Origin: Streptomyces mobaraensis NBRC 13819 = DSM 40847
GTDB lineage: Bacteria > Actinomycetota > Actinomycetes > Streptomycetales > Streptomycetaceae
NCBI RefSeq assembly: GCF_017916255.1
Contig: NZ_CP072827.1
Span: 4,551,501-4,615,500, forward strand
DNA: 64,000 nucleotides
Direction of reading: 5' to 3'
Shown here: positions 20,770-30,488 of the stretch, piece by piece
How positions within the stretch are numbered: position 1 is the first letter of the stretch
How the letters are laid out: every line of letters starts with the position of its first letter
Program-made: the position numbers and the translations under genes
Notes under the pieces: model-generated
Seen by the model: the letters and a program-made list of their open reading frames with translations, nothing else
The model's database searches: none
What the model was told of the DNA's origin: nothing

Positions 20770-21441
20770 GTGGCGTCCCCGGCCCCCCAGGCTCACCCCG
20801 CCCACTCCGACCGTTCCGGCGACCTCGCTCGTCCGGCCCGTCTCGTCGTCCTCGTCTCCGGCTCCGGTACGAACCTCCAGGCGCTGCTGGACGCGATCGC
20901 CGCCGACCCCGCGGGGTACGGCGCCCGGATCGTGGCCGTCGGCGCCGACCGGGACGGCGTCGCGGGTCTCGAACGCGCCGAGCGCGCCGGGATCCCGGTC
21001 TTCGTCGAGCGCGTGAAGGACCACGCCTCCCGCGCCGACTGGGACCGCGCCCTGGCCGAGGCCACCGCCGCGTACGCCCCGGACCTGGTGGTCTCCGCGG
21101 GCTTCATGAAGATCCTGGGGAAGGAATTCCTCGCGCGCTTCGGCGGGCGGACGGTCAACACGCACCCCGCCCTGCTGCCCAGCTTTCCCGGTGCCCACGG
21201 CGTGCGCGACGCGCTCGCGTACGGGGTGAAGGTCACCGGGTGCACCGTCCACTTCGTCGACGACGGCGTCGACACCGGACCGATCATCGCCCAGGGTGTG
21301 GTCGAGGTCCGGGAGGAGGACGACGAAGCCGCTCTGCACGAGCGGATCAAGGAAGTCGAGCGACAGCTGCTCGTCGAGGTCGTGGGGCGTCTGGCCCGGC
21401 ACGGCTACCGCATTGAGGGACGAAAGGTACGGATCTCGTGA
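20770..21441 (+). CDS. purN: Phosphoribosylglycinamide formyltransferase
   Basis: 223 residues. Transfers a formyl group from 10-formyl-THF to GAR, step 3 of purine synthesis. Seen: [18 protein letters not shown], the catalytic region [15 protein letters not shown] (Asn and His) and the catalytic Asp in [13 protein letters not shown]. The GTG at 20770 has AAAGGG 6 nt upstream; earlier ATG/GTG starts would run into the promoter. The first ~25 residues are a Pro/Ala/His extension beyond the usual domain. The stop overlaps purH by 4 nt (GTGA). Confidence 0.95.
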   Translation: MASPAPQAHPAHSDRSGDLARPARLVVLVSGSGTNLQALLDAIAADPAGYGARIVAVGADRDGVAGLERAERAGIPVFVERVKDHASRADWDRALAEATAAYAPDLVVSAGFMKILGKEFLARFGGRTVNTHPALLPSFPGAHGVRDALAYGVKVTGCTVHFVDDGVDTGPIIAQGVVEVREEDDEAALHERIKEVERQLLVEVVGRLARHGYRIEGRKVRIS

Positions 21442-23000
21442 CCGCCGAAGGTACGAAGCGGCCCATCCGCCGGGCGCTGATCAGCGTCTACGACAAGACG
21501 GGGCTGGAGGAGCTCGCCCGCGGGCTGCACGAGGCCGGCGTCGAGCTCGTCTCGACCGGTTCGACGGCCGGCCGGATCGCCGCCGCCGGGGTGCCGGTCA
21601 CCCCGGTCGAGGAGCTGACGGGCTTCCCCGAGTGCCTGGACGGCCGGGTCAAGACGCTGCACCCGCGCGTCCACGCCGGCATCCTGGCCGACCAGCGCCT
21701 CGACGCCCACCGCGCGCAGCTCGGCGAACTGGGCGTGCGCCCCTTCGAGCTGGTGGTCGTCAACCTCTACCCGTTCCGCGAGACCGTCGCCTCCGGCGCG
21801 ACGCCGGACGAGTGCGTGGAGCAGATCGACATCGGCGGCCCCTCCATGGTCCGTGCCGCCGCGAAGAACCACCCCTCCGTGGCCGTCGTCGTCAGCCCCG
21901 GCCGCTACGCGGACGTCCTGAAGGCCGCCGCCGAGGGCGGGTTCGACCTGGACGCGCGCAAGCGGCTCGCCGCCGAGGCGTTCCAGCACACGGCCGCCTA
22001 CGACGTGGCGGTGGCCAACTGGTTCGCCGCCGGCTACGCCGCGGACGAGGGCCCCTGGCCGGACTTCATCGGCGTCACCTACACCCGCCAGCAGGCCCTG
22101 CGCTACGGCGAGAACCCGCACCAGCCCGCCGCCCTCTACACCGACGGCACGGGCAAGGGCCTCGCCCACGCCGAGCAGTTGCACGGCAAGGAGATGTCGT
22201 ACAACAACTTCGTCGACACCGAGGCCGCCCGCCGCGCCGCGTACGACCACGCCGAGCCCTGCGTCGCGATCATCAAGCACGCCAACCCCTGCGGTATCGC
22301 CGTCGGTACGGACGTCGCCGAGGCGCACCGCAAGGCGCACGCCTGCGACTCGCTGTCGGCCTTCGGCGGTGTGATCGCCGTCAACCGCGCGGTGTCGGTG
22401 GCCATGGCGGAGCAGGTCGCGGAGATCTTCACTGAGGTCATCGTCGCGCCGGCCTACGAGGACGGCGCGGTCGAGGTCCTGGCGCGGAAGAAGAACATCC
22501 GGGTGCTGCGCTGCGCCGACGCCCCCGAGGCCGGCGGCGAGTCGCGGTCGATCGAGGGCGGAGTGCTCCTCCAGGCCAAGGACCGGCTCCAGGCCGAGGG
22601 CGACGACGCGGCGCGCTGGACGCTCGCTTCCGGCGAGGCGCTGTCCGACGCGGAGCTGGCCGAGCTGGCGTTCGCGTGGCGCGCCTGCCGCGCGGTGAAG
22701 TCCAACGCGATCCTGCTGGCCAAGGACGGTGCCACCGTCGGTGTCGGCATGGGCCAGGTCAACCGCGTCGACTCCGCGAAGCTGGCCGTCCAGCGGGCGG
22801 GGGAGGAGCGGGCCCGCGGCTCGTACGCGGCCTCGGACGCCTTCTTCCCCTTCCCCGACGGCTTCCAGGTGCTGGCCGACGCGGGCGTCAAGGCCGTTGC
22901 CCAGCCGGGCGGTTCGGTCCGTGACGCGGAGGTGGTGGAGGCGGCGAAGGCGGCCGGGGTGACGATGTACTTCACGGGTACGCGGCACTTCTTCCACTGA
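21438..23000 (+). CDS. purH: Bifunctional AICAR formyltransferase / IMP cyclohydrolase
   Basis: 520 residues. Does the last two steps of IMP synthesis. The N-terminal MGS-like cyclohydrolase domain ([43 protein letters not shown]) is followed by the transformylase domain with KHANPCG and [14 protein letters not shown]. Normal length, ending in [11 protein letters not shown]. Coupled to purN by a GTGA overlap; together with folD nearby this forms a purine and one-carbon region. Confidence 0.97.
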   Translation: MTAEGTKRPIRRALISVYDKTGLEELARGLHEAGVELVSTGSTAGRIAAAGVPVTPVEELTGFPECLDGRVKTLHPRVHAGILADQRLDAHRAQLGELGVRPFELVVVNLYPFRETVASGATPDECVEQIDIGGPSMVRAAAKNHPSVAVVVSPGRYADVLKAAAEGGFDLDARKRLAAEAFQHTAAYDVAVANWFAAGYAADEGPWPDFIGVTYTRQQALRYGENPHQPAALYTDGTGKGLAHAEQLHGKEMSYNNFVDTEAARRAAYDHAEPCVAIIKHANPCGIAVGTDVAEAHRKAHACDSLSAFGGVIAVNRAVSVAMAEQVAEIFTEVIVAPAYEDGAVEVLARKKNIRVLRCADAPEAGGESRSIEGGVLLQAKDRLQAEGDDAARWTLASGEALSDAELAELAFAWRACRAVKSNAILLAKDGATVGVGMGQVNRVDSAKLAVQRAGEERARGSYAASDAFFPFPDGFQVLADAGVKAVAQPGGSVRDAEVVEAAKAAGVTMYFTGTRHFFH

Positions 23001-23016
23001 CCGGTGCGCGGAACGG

Positions 23017-23053
23017 CCGGAGGCCGCACCCTCGGTGAGGATGCGGCCTCCGG
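23017..23053. terminator. Stem-loop between convergent purH and membrane protein gene
   Basis: A perfect 12-bp stem (CCGGAGGCCGCA at 23017-23028, complement 23042-23053) with a 13-nt loop in the 108-bp convergent gap; probably bidirectional. Confidence 0.65.
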
Positions 23054-23108
23054 ACCGGCCGGTCGGCGTCGCTCGGCGGCGCGGACGCGATCAGTGGCGC
23101 GGGCGTGC

Positions 23109-23702
23109 TCAGTAGCGCGGGCGCTGAAACCATTCGGCGGACGCGCGCTTGGCGCAGAAGACGATGGTCAGGATCGCCATGACCAGCGTCAGCAGGCCCA
23201 GGCCGTAGGCGGGGGCGGTGAACAGGCCGCTGATGATGGCGAACGACGCGTAGACGATGGAGCCGACGCGGACGCCGTTGCCGCCCTTGGCGTAACGGAT
23301 GGCGAGGATGATGCCGATGATCGCGAAGACCAAGGCCAGGATGGCGAGGAAGGCCAGCAGGCCCCGGGCGAAGCCGAAGGCGGTCTCGGCGTCGACGGTG
23401 TCGCCGTTGCGCGTGGTGACCGTCTCGCCGGTGTGCTTCCCCTCCTCGTCCTTGACCGCCGCGTAGCCCGCGATCATGACCCCGGCCACGGCCACGTGCA
23501 CGGCGGCGATGACCCACATGAAGATCCGCGCCGCTTTGGTGAGGCCCGGCATCTCCGCCGGCACCGGGGGCATCCCGTGGTACCCGCCCTGCTGCGGGAA
23601 CGGCGCGTACGGCTGTCCCGGGTACGGGGCCTGCTGCGGGTAGGCGTAGCCGGGCTGCTGCTGCGGCGGGCCGTACGGGTTGTTCTGCTGACCGAAGCTC
23701 AT
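23109..23702 (-). CDS. Pro/Gln/Tyr-rich tail plus four-helix membrane protein
   Basis: 197 residues. The N-terminal ~45 residues are Gln/Pro/Tyr/Gly-rich (YGPPQQQPGYAYPQQ), typical of cytosolic tails on small actinobacterial membrane proteins. Then come about four hydrophobic helices (AARIFMWVIAAVHVAVAGVMI, LLAFLAILALVFAIIGIIL, SIVYASFAIISGLF, LLTLVMAILTIVFC). It resembles DUF4190-like proteins in layout, but the family is not certain. ATG 23702 has GGAGGAA about 12 nt upstream, somewhat distant. Confidence 0.72.
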   Translation of the reverse strand: MSFGQQNNPYGPPQQQPGYAYPQQAPYPGQPYAPFPQQGGYHGMPPVPAEMPGLTKAARIFMWVIAAVHVAVAGVMIAGYAAVKDEEGKHTGETVTTRNGDTVDAETAFGFARGLLAFLAILALVFAIIGIILAIRYAKGGNGVRVGSIVYASFAIISGLFTAPAYGLGLLTLVMAILTIVFCAKRASAEWFQRPRY

Positions 23703-23819
23703 GGTCGGGGGATTCCTCCGTTGCTCGTGCGGGGACGGACGCGGACTTCCGGAGGACTGGCTGAGCGGTACACCCCCCGTCACCGCCCGCGGCACTGGCG
23801 ATTCATCGTGGTAGGGCTC

Positions 23820-23975
23820 TTGACATTTGTCCAGCCGATACCCTCTGCGTTGTTCAAGCGCCGCGTGACCGTGATCTCTACGTGAACGTGAACCGAACGA
23901 CGGTTCACCAGTGAACACAGGGTGGCGCGCCCTCCTGATTGGAAGGGCCGCCGCCGGATCCAGGAGTATGGAGCC
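23820..23975 (+). promoter_or_regulatory. folD upstream region with clustered GTGAAC half-sites
   Basis: A TTGACA box at 23820-23825 is present without a clear -10. Further on, GTGAAC occurs at 23882-23887, 23888-23893 and 23911-23916, and inverted (GTTCAC) at 23903-23908. The central pair forms a perfect 8-bp dyad GTGAACCG-N5-CGGTTCAC (23888-23908), a good operator candidate 67 bp before the folD start. Confidence 0.45.
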
Positions 23976-24869
23976 ATGACCGCTCAGATTCTCGATGGCA
24001 AGGCCACCGCGGCCGCGATCAAGTCCGAACTCTCCACGCGCGTGGAAGCCCTCAAGGCCAAGGGCGTCACCCCCGGCCTGGGCACGCTCCTGGTCGGTGA
24101 CGACCCGGGCAGCAAGTGGTACGTGGCGGGCAAGCACCGCGACTGCGCCCAGGTCGGCATCGGATCCATCCAGCGCGAGCTGCCGGCGACCGCGACGCAG
24201 GAGGAGATCGAGGCGGTCGTCCGGGAACTCAACGAGAACCCCGACTGCACCGGCTACATCGTCCAACTCCCGCTCCCCAAGCACATCGACACCAACCGGG
24301 TGCTGGAGCTGATGGACCCGGCCAAGGACGCCGACGGCCTCCACCCGATGAGCCTGGGCCGCCTGGTGCTCAACGAGACCGCGCCGCTGCCCTGCACCCC
24401 GAACGGGATCATCGAGCTGCTGCGCCGCCACGGCGTGGAGATCAACGGCGCGCACGTGGTCGTCGTCGGGCGCGGCATCACCGTCGGCCGGTCGATCGGC
24501 CTGCTGCTCACCCGCCGGTCGGAGAACGCCACGGTCACCCTCTGCCACACCGGCACCCGTGACCTCTCCTCCCACCTGCGGCAGGCGGACATCATCGTCG
24601 CGGCGGCCGGTGTCGGGCACCTGATCAAGCCGGAGGACGTCAAGCCGGGCGCCGCCGTGCTCGACGTCGGCGTCAGCCGGGACGGCGAGGGCAAGATCAT
24701 GGGCGATGTGGATCCCGGGGTCGCCGAGGTCGCCGGCTGGATCTCCCCCAACCCGGGCGGCGTCGGGCCGATGACCCGCGCCATGCTGCTCGTCAACGTC
24801 GTCGAGGCGGCGGAGCTCGCCGCGGGTGTCTCCGGCGACGAGGCCGAGGGAAGCGTCGATGCCGGCTGA
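23976..24869 (+). CDS. folD: Bifunctional 5,10-methylene-THF dehydrogenase / cyclohydrolase
   Basis: 297 residues. Converts 5,10-methylene-THF to 10-formyl-THF with NADP, feeding PurN and PurH. Seen: [13 protein letters not shown] with catalytic Lys (about K53), [18 protein letters not shown] and the NADP loop [14 protein letters not shown]. The usual 'GRSxxVGxP' reads GRGITVGRS here, a mild variant common in actinobacteria. The ATG at 23976 starts the conserved [13 protein letters not shown] is 9 nt upstream. DUF3017 overlaps its end. Confidence 0.96.
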   Translation: MTAQILDGKATAAAIKSELSTRVEALKAKGVTPGLGTLLVGDDPGSKWYVAGKHRDCAQVGIGSIQRELPATATQEEIEAVVRELNENPDCTGYIVQLPLPKHIDTNRVLELMDPAKDADGLHPMSLGRLVLNETAPLPCTPNGIIELLRRHGVEINGAHVVVVGRGITVGRSIGLLLTRRSENATVTLCHTGTRDLSSHLRQADIIVAAAGVGHLIKPEDVKPGAAVLDVGVSRDGEGKIMGDVDPGVAEVAGWISPNPGGVGPMTRAMLLVNVVEAAELAAGVSGDEAEGSVDAG

Positions 24870-25284
24870 GACGGGCAAGGCGGCGGGCTCCGGGCGGTCC
24901 CGGGTGTCGCGCCGCTTCCCCCAGTTCACCCGCGACACCGCGCGGCCGGAGGGTGGCGGGCGTGCCGCCCCCGGGGGCGCGCCCGCTCCGGCCCGGCAGT
25001 GGCCGCTGCTGGTGGTGCTGGGACTGACGGGGCTGGGGCTGCTGATCGTCGCCCTGGACGGCTTCCGGATCGGGACGATACTGATCGGCATCGCCATGAT
25101 CGGCGGTGCGGTGCTGCGCTGGGCGCTGCCCTCCGTGGGCATGCTCGCCGTGCGGTCGCGGTTCACGGACATGTTCACGTACGGCGGGCTGGGGCTGGCG
25201 ATCCTGCTGCTGGCGATGCTCGCGCAGCCGCACGCGTGGCTGAAGATCCCTTTCCTGGACGACATTCTGCACTTCACGGTCTGA
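24859..25284 (+). CDS. DUF3017 family membrane protein
   Basis: 141 residues. About three transmembrane helices ([56 protein letters not shown]) after a basic, Pro/Gly-rich N-terminus, matching DUF3017, a family regularly found right after folD in actinobacteria. The start overlaps folD by 11 nt with GAGGGAAG upstream. Function unknown. Confidence 0.82.
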   Translation: MPAETGKAAGSGRSRVSRRFPQFTRDTARPEGGGRAAPGGAPAPARQWPLLVVLGLTGLGLLIVALDGFRIGTILIGIAMIGGAVLRWALPSVGMLAVRSRFTDMFTYGGLGLAILLLAMLAQPHAWLKIPFLDDILHFTV

Positions 25285-25328
25285 GCGGCGTAGCGGTCCG
25301 GGCTGTCCGGACGGTCCTACGGTTTGGG

Positions 25329-25362
25329 CGGACCGTCCTCTCCCCCGTAAGAGGACGGTCCG
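25329..25362 (+). terminator. folD-DUF3017 terminator
   Basis: A 13-bp perfect stem (25329-25341 with 25350-25362) and an 8-nt loop, 44 bp past the stop. Confidence 0.75.
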
Positions 25363-25471
25363 GCCGGGAGACGGCCGGCCGGCGCGGGGTGGACCGCGCC
25401 GACCGGCTCGCTGCACTGACTGTGATGCGCCACATCCCCACCTGCCAAGAGTTCCCGGCCGGTTGGGCCGT

Positions 25472-25487
25472 CGTGGGATGTCCCACG
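25472..25487. promoter_or_regulatory. Palindromic operator candidate CGTGGGA-TG-TCCCACG
   Basis: A perfect 7-2-7 dyad in the 383-bp gap (25285-25667) between DUF3017 and the first HTH membrane protein, about 180 bp before its start. The only other notable element in the gap is the terminator above. The gap's lower-GC part (25560-25640) is the likely promoter. Confidence 0.4.
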
Positions 25488-25667
25488 CTCCCAACTGCGG
25501 TGACGCCCGCGCTCATGAGGCCGCGGTGGGACGCTCCGGTGCCACCACCGCTGGCCGGAAACCTGCGTGTCGTTTGAAGGCAGGGGAAAACACCGTCCGG
25601 CGTCGCCATCATGTGCGACACAGGAGGCTCATGCCTCGGGGGACCATGTGACGGTGTGGGGTGGAAC

Positions 25668-26465
25668 ATGCCGCGTTGGAAGGAACTGCCGGCGTCGCTC
25701 GACCAACGGGTGAGCCAGTTCGTCGTACAACTCCGCAGGCTCAAGGACCGCAGCGGACTCAGCCTCGCCGCGCTGGCGGCCAAGACGTCGTACAGCCGTT
25801 CCTCCTGGGAGCGCTACCTCAACGGGCGGCAACTGCCGCCGCGCGGAGCCGTGGAGGAGCTGGCCCGGGTGTGCGGGGCGGATCCGGCCCGCCTGCTGGT
25901 GCTGCACGAGATAGCGGAGGAGGCGTGGCCGTCCGCTGCGTCCGCTGCGTCCGCCTCGCTCGCCACCTCTGCCGCGTCCGGCACGTCCCCCACGCCCGCT
26001 TCGCCGCCGGACGCCGTGGGGCTCCAGGAGGCCAGGCGGCGCCTGTGGCTGTACGTCGCGGCGGTGGCCGTGCTCGTCGTCGCGCTGGCGGCGGCGCTGC
26101 TGGCCGCCCGCCCCTGGAAGGACGACGACGCCCAACCGAAGGCCGACGCGCCGTCGGCCGTGGGCTCCCCGTCCCCGTTCGTCTTCGTGCAGGGACGTTC
26201 CCGCCCGTGCCGGGTCGAGCGCCGAGGAGGTGAACTGTGGGCCGGGTACAGCCCGACCCGCACGGTGCTGATGGACCTCAAGAGCAGCGGCTGGGAGGTG
26301 CTGGAGGCCCAGTGCCTGCTCAAGTACCACGGCTTCGACCCCGGACTGACCGACGGGTCCTTCGGTCCTCGGAGCAAGGCGGCGGCGGAGCGGTTCCAGA
26401 AGGCCAAGGGCCTGGTCGTGGACGGGATCGTGGGCCCCGACACCTGGAAGGAGTTGCGCCGGTGA
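25668..26465 (+). CDS. Transmembrane HTH (XRE-like) protein with outside peptidoglycan-binding domain
   Basis: 265 residues. Residues ~18-75 are a Cro/C1-like helix-turn-helix (LSLAALAAKTSYSRSSWERYLNG). A Ser/Ala linker, one transmembrane helix (~126-147) and a C-terminal peptidoglycan_binding_1 domain (LKYHGFDPGLTDGSFG ... FQKAKGLVVDGIVGPDTWKEL) follow. Topology suggests DNA-binding inside and cell-wall binding outside, i.e. a one-piece envelope sensor or a wall-tethered DNA/protein binder; this is inference. ATG 25668 follows GGGGTGG; a GTG at 25656 is possible. The next, related gene overlaps it by 4 nt. Confidence 0.82.
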   Translation: MPRWKELPASLDQRVSQFVVQLRRLKDRSGLSLAALAAKTSYSRSSWERYLNGRQLPPRGAVEELARVCGADPARLLVLHEIAEEAWPSAASAASASLATSAASGTSPTPASPPDAVGLQEARRRLWLYVAAVAVLVVALAAALLAARPWKDDDAQPKADAPSAVGSPSPFVFVQGRSRPCRVERRGGELWAGYSPTRTVLMDLKSSGWEVLEAQCLLKYHGFDPGLTDGSFGPRSKAAAERFQKAKGLVVDGIVGPDTWKELRR

Positions 26466-27328
26466 GCGGCGGACCCCCGCTGCCCGCGGAGTGTGCCCGG
26501 CTGGCCGCCGCGCTGCGGGAGTTGAGGGAACGCACCGGACTGAGCCTGGCCGCGCTCGGCGGGCGGACGGCGTTCAGCAAGTCGTCCTGGGAGCGGTACC
26601 TCAACGGCAAGAAGCTGCCGCCGCGCGAGGCCGTCGAGGCGCTGTGCGCGCTGGCGGACGAGCCGCCCGGCCGGCCGCTCGCCCTGTGGGAGCTGGCGGA
26701 GCAGCGGTGGACCGGACGGGCCGCGTCCGCTCCCGGGGCCGCCGGTGGGGGAGCGGAGGGCACGCCGGCACCACCCCCCGAACCCGACACCGGGCGGCGG
26801 CCCGGCCGGCGCGTCCCCGGGTGGTCCCTCGCCGTCGGAGCGGTGGCGCTGGCGGCGGCCGTCCCGCTGGCCCTGGTGCTGCTGTCGGACGAGGACGCGG
26901 CGACCGGGACGGCCGCCGGGCCCGGTGCGCCGGGTTCCGCCTCCGTGCCGTCCTACGCCCAGTCCTTCGAGCCCGGCTGCCACGGTGAGGACTGCGAAGG
27001 GGCCGACGCCCAGGCGATGGGGTGCGGTGCGCAGGGGCTGCCCGCCACCCTCGCCACCCGGCGGTCGGCGGGCGGGCAGCGGATCGAGATCCGGTACGCG
27101 GAGAAGTGCGGCGCCGTCTGGGCCAAGGCCACCGGCCTGCGGCTCGGCGACCGGGTGGAGCTGACGCTGCCCGGCGCCGACGCCAAGGAGGTCAGGGCCG
27201 CGAGCCGCCGTGACACCGAGATCTATCTGTCGACCGCGATGACGGCGACCGACGATCCGCGCCGGGCCCGGGTCTGCCTGCGCCCGGCCGAGGGGGCGGC
27301 CGAGTGCTTCGCCGCGCCTGGCGGGTGA
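26462..27328 (+). CDS. Transmembrane HTH protein with outside DUF2690 domain (copy 1)
   Basis: 288 residues. The N-terminal helix-turn-helix (~10-65) is closely related to its upstream neighbour (SWERYLNGKKLPPREAVEAL). One transmembrane helix (~121-141) follows, then a Cys-containing DUF2690 domain (GCHGEDCEGADAQAMGC ... EIRYAEKCGAVWAKATG). The GTG start overlaps the previous stop (GTGA), so both are made from one message. Likely a membrane-bound regulator paired with the peptidoglycan-binding copy. A terminator follows. Confidence 0.82.
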   Translation: MSGGPPLPAECARLAAALRELRERTGLSLAALGGRTAFSKSSWERYLNGKKLPPREAVEALCALADEPPGRPLALWELAEQRWTGRAASAPGAAGGGAEGTPAPPPEPDTGRRPGRRVPGWSLAVGAVALAAAVPLALVLLSDEDAATGTAAGPGAPGSASVPSYAQSFEPGCHGEDCEGADAQAMGCGAQGLPATLATRRSAGGQRIEIRYAEKCGAVWAKATGLRLGDRVELTLPGADAKEVRAASRRDTEIYLSTAMTATDDPRRARVCLRPAEGAAECFAAPGG

Positions 27329-27361
27329 GGTGCGGGGGAGGGGGCAGAGAGGGGGCGGACG

Positions 27362-27396
27362 CGGCCGGTCCTCCACCCCCGTGGGAGGACCGGCCG
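27362..27396 (+). terminator. Terminator of the first two HTH membrane genes
   Basis: A 13-bp perfect stem (27362-27374 with 27384-27396), 9-nt loop, 34 bp past the stop. Confidence 0.75.
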
Positions 27397-27697
27397 GACG
27401 TCCTCCCCGAGCATCCAGACGGCGGCATTCCGGTTCAAGGCGAGGCCGGGTCTTGTGACGCGGAAGAGATCATTCCGCTACGAGGTCACCGTTCTGTACC
27501 GGAATGGCGTCATGTCGTATGGGAAGAGTTCGTGTCCCGAAGGGTGGTTCAGGAGCACGACGGGCGAGGGGGGCGTGCGCCCCGGTGCGTTGATCAACCC
27601 GGAACGCCCCTATGCGCCCGCCGACAGGGAACTTGGAGGCTGCGTCGCGGCATCCCCTGGGTAGCACCGCGGTACGCAGGTGACTAGGGGGAGGGCC
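27397..27697 (+). promoter_or_regulatory. Upstream region of the third HTH membrane gene
   Basis: About 300 bp, visibly lower in GC than the genes around it. It holds an inverted repeat CATTCCGGT (27426-27434) / ACCGGAATG (27498-27506). A 69-codon open frame (27455-27664) has no ribosome site or family resemblance and is not called. Confidence 0.35.
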
Positions 27698-29170
27698 ATG
27701 CCTCGTTGGAGAGTGCTGTCGGACGAACTCGATCCGCAGGTGCGCGAGTTCGTGGAACAGTTGCGCCGGATCGTCGAGCGCAACGGGATGAGCGTCGGCG
27801 CGGTCGCGGACCGCACCGGTTACAGCAAGACCTCCTGGGAGCGGTACCTCAACGGCCGGTTGCTGCCGCCGCGCGGCGCCACCGAGGCGCTCGCGGAGGC
27901 GACGGGCACGGACGTCGGACACCTGCTGACCATCTGGGAACTGGCCGAACGCGCCTGGAGCCGGTCCGAGCTGCGGCACGACGTGACGATGGAGGGCCTC
28001 CGGGTCGAGGCGGCGCGCGCCGCGCTGGCCGAGTACGCGCCGCCGGCCGCCTCGGGGAAGCGGGGGTGGACGCTCCGCAGGGGGAGGGCGAAGGAGCCGG
28101 AGGCGGGCGACGGGGTCGTCGGTGAGGGTGGGCCGACGGAAGCGACGGGTGGGGGAACGCCGGGAGTGGCGGCGGGCGTAGCGCCCGGGGGGACGGTCGG
28201 TGCGGCTCCTGACATGGCCCCTGCCACGGCGCCGGAGACGACGGAGTCGCGGCGGGAGCAAGGCGGGCGTGACGAGCATGACAGGGGCGAAGGGGCGGGC
28301 CGGCCCGCCCGGTTCCGCACCGGCCTTCCCTCCGCGCGGGCGGCCGGTCTGGACGCCCGCGCGCAGGCGATCCCTCTGACGGACCCGACGGGGGACTCGC
28401 CTGCCGACCCGTTCACCACTCCCTCAGGTCTCTCGGCTCCCTCCGTCAACCCGTCCACCGACGCCTCCGCGGGCCCGCCCGTCGGCCCGGCCGCCGGTCC
28501 GCCGAAGCGGCCCTCGGGCAACCGGCGCCCGTACCCCCGTCCGCACCCCCGTTCCCAGCCGCGCCCGAAGCGCCGCGCGGCGCTGCTGTTCACGGTGGGG
28601 GCGGTCGGCGCGCTGCTCATGGTCGTCGCGGCCGTCCTGCTGCTCGGGTACGGGCCGGGCGGCGGCGCTCGGAAGGCCCCGCCGCCGGCCGCCGCGCCGG
28701 AAACCGGCGGCCCGGCCGGCCTCCCGGCGGGCGTGAAGTGCGCGGGCGGCGCGTGCACCGGCAAGGACCCGGAGAGCATGGGGTGCGGCGGCCGGCGGGC
28801 GACGACGGCGGGTTCGGCGACCGTCGGCAGCACCTACGTGGAGGTGCGCTACAGCGAGACGTGCAAGGCGGCCTGGGCCCGGATGACGCAGGGCGGCCCC
28901 GGCGACACGCTGCGGGTCAGCGCGGCCTCCCGCACCGGCGAGGGCCGGATAGAGCGCGGGACGGACGGCCACAGCACCATGGTCGCGGTCGCCGCTCCGG
29001 GCGAGGCCAGGGCCTGTGTGGTGCTCAGCTCCGGACGCCAGGGCTGCACGCTCCCCAGGAAGCCGGGGGCAGCCGGATCGGCTGGGACTGACGGTGTGAA
29101 GGGGGCCGCCGGGCGCTCTGGTGCCTCAGGGGCGGAGGAGGCGTCCGAAGCGTCACAGGAGGTGCCATAG
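27698..29170 (+). CDS. Transmembrane HTH protein with outside DUF2690 domain (copy 2, long linker)
   Basis: 490 residues. The same plan as the two genes before it: start MPRW, helix-turn-helix with SWERYLNGRLLPPRGA, then a very long (~180 residue) Gly/Pro/Thr/Ala-rich linker, one transmembrane helix (~293-318) and a DUF2690 domain with four Cys (CAGGACTGKDPESMGC ... YSETCKAAWARM). A low-complexity Gly/Ser/Glu tail ends it. ATG 27698 follows GGGGGAGGG. It has its own promoter region, separate from copies 1-2. Gene duplication is evident from the shared HTH sequence. Confidence 0.82.
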   Translation: MPRWRVLSDELDPQVREFVEQLRRIVERNGMSVGAVADRTGYSKTSWERYLNGRLLPPRGATEALAEATGTDVGHLLTIWELAERAWSRSELRHDVTMEGLRVEAARAALAEYAPPAASGKRGWTLRRGRAKEPEAGDGVVGEGGPTEATGGGTPGVAAGVAPGGTVGAAPDMAPATAPETTESRREQGGRDEHDRGEGAGRPARFRTGLPSARAAGLDARAQAIPLTDPTGDSPADPFTTPSGLSAPSVNPSTDASAGPPVGPAAGPPKRPSGNRRPYPRPHPRSQPRPKRRAALLFTVGAVGALLMVVAAVLLLGYGPGGGARKAPPPAAAPETGGPAGLPAGVKCAGGACTGKDPESMGCGGRRATTAGSATVGSTYVEVRYSETCKAAWARMTQGGPGDTLRVSAASRTGEGRIERGTDGHSTMVAVAAPGEARACVVLSSGRQGCTLPRKPGAAGSAGTDGVKGAAGRSGASGAEEASEASQEVP

Positions 29171-29239
29171 GCCCAGGTGAGGCGTCCCACACCGGTTCGG
29201 GGGTTCCGGGCCTGCGCGGTCGGATAGCCTGACGCCGGA

Positions 29240-30303
<1,064 letters not shown>

Positions 30304-30310
30304 TCGCGAA

Positions 30311-30335
30311 CTCATCTCATCTCATCTCATCTCAT
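30311..30335. repeat. CTCAT x5 pentanucleotide tandem repeat
   Basis: Five exact copies begin 8 bp after the mdh stop codon. Non-coding; simple repeats of this purity are rare in such GC-rich DNA and may vary in copy number. Confidence 0.9.
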
Positions 30336-30380
30336 CTGATCCTGACCTGGTCCTGGCCCGGATCCGACGGATCGGATCGG

Positions 30381-30435
30381 ACGGGCGGTCCTGCCGCCGG
30401 TGACCCCGTGTCGCCGGTGGGGCAGGGCTGCCCGT
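30381..30435. terminator. Imperfect stem-loop between convergent mdh and HTH gene
   Basis: 15-base arms (30381-30395 and 30421-30435) pair at 13 positions, with a shorter CCGG pairing inside. Probably ends mdh and the convergent gene at 30489. Confidence 0.45.
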
Positions 30436-30488
30436 CCGCGTGAGAGGGCGTCACACTGCGGCGGGGTCCCCGGAGCGCGTACCTCCGG

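Noticed and set aside
23882..23916. PHO box (PhoP) reading of the GTGAAC/GTTCAC sites
   Set aside because: PHO boxes need 11-nt spaced direct GTTCACC units; here spacing and orientation do not fit.
27455..27664. 69-codon open frame before the third HTH membrane gene
   Set aside because: No ribosome site, no family resemblance, and it lies in the promoter-like lower-GC gap; kept as non-coding.
30311..30335. CTCAT repeats as a CRISPR or attachment site
   Set aside because: Contiguous 5-bp units without spacers, no cas or integrase genes in the window.
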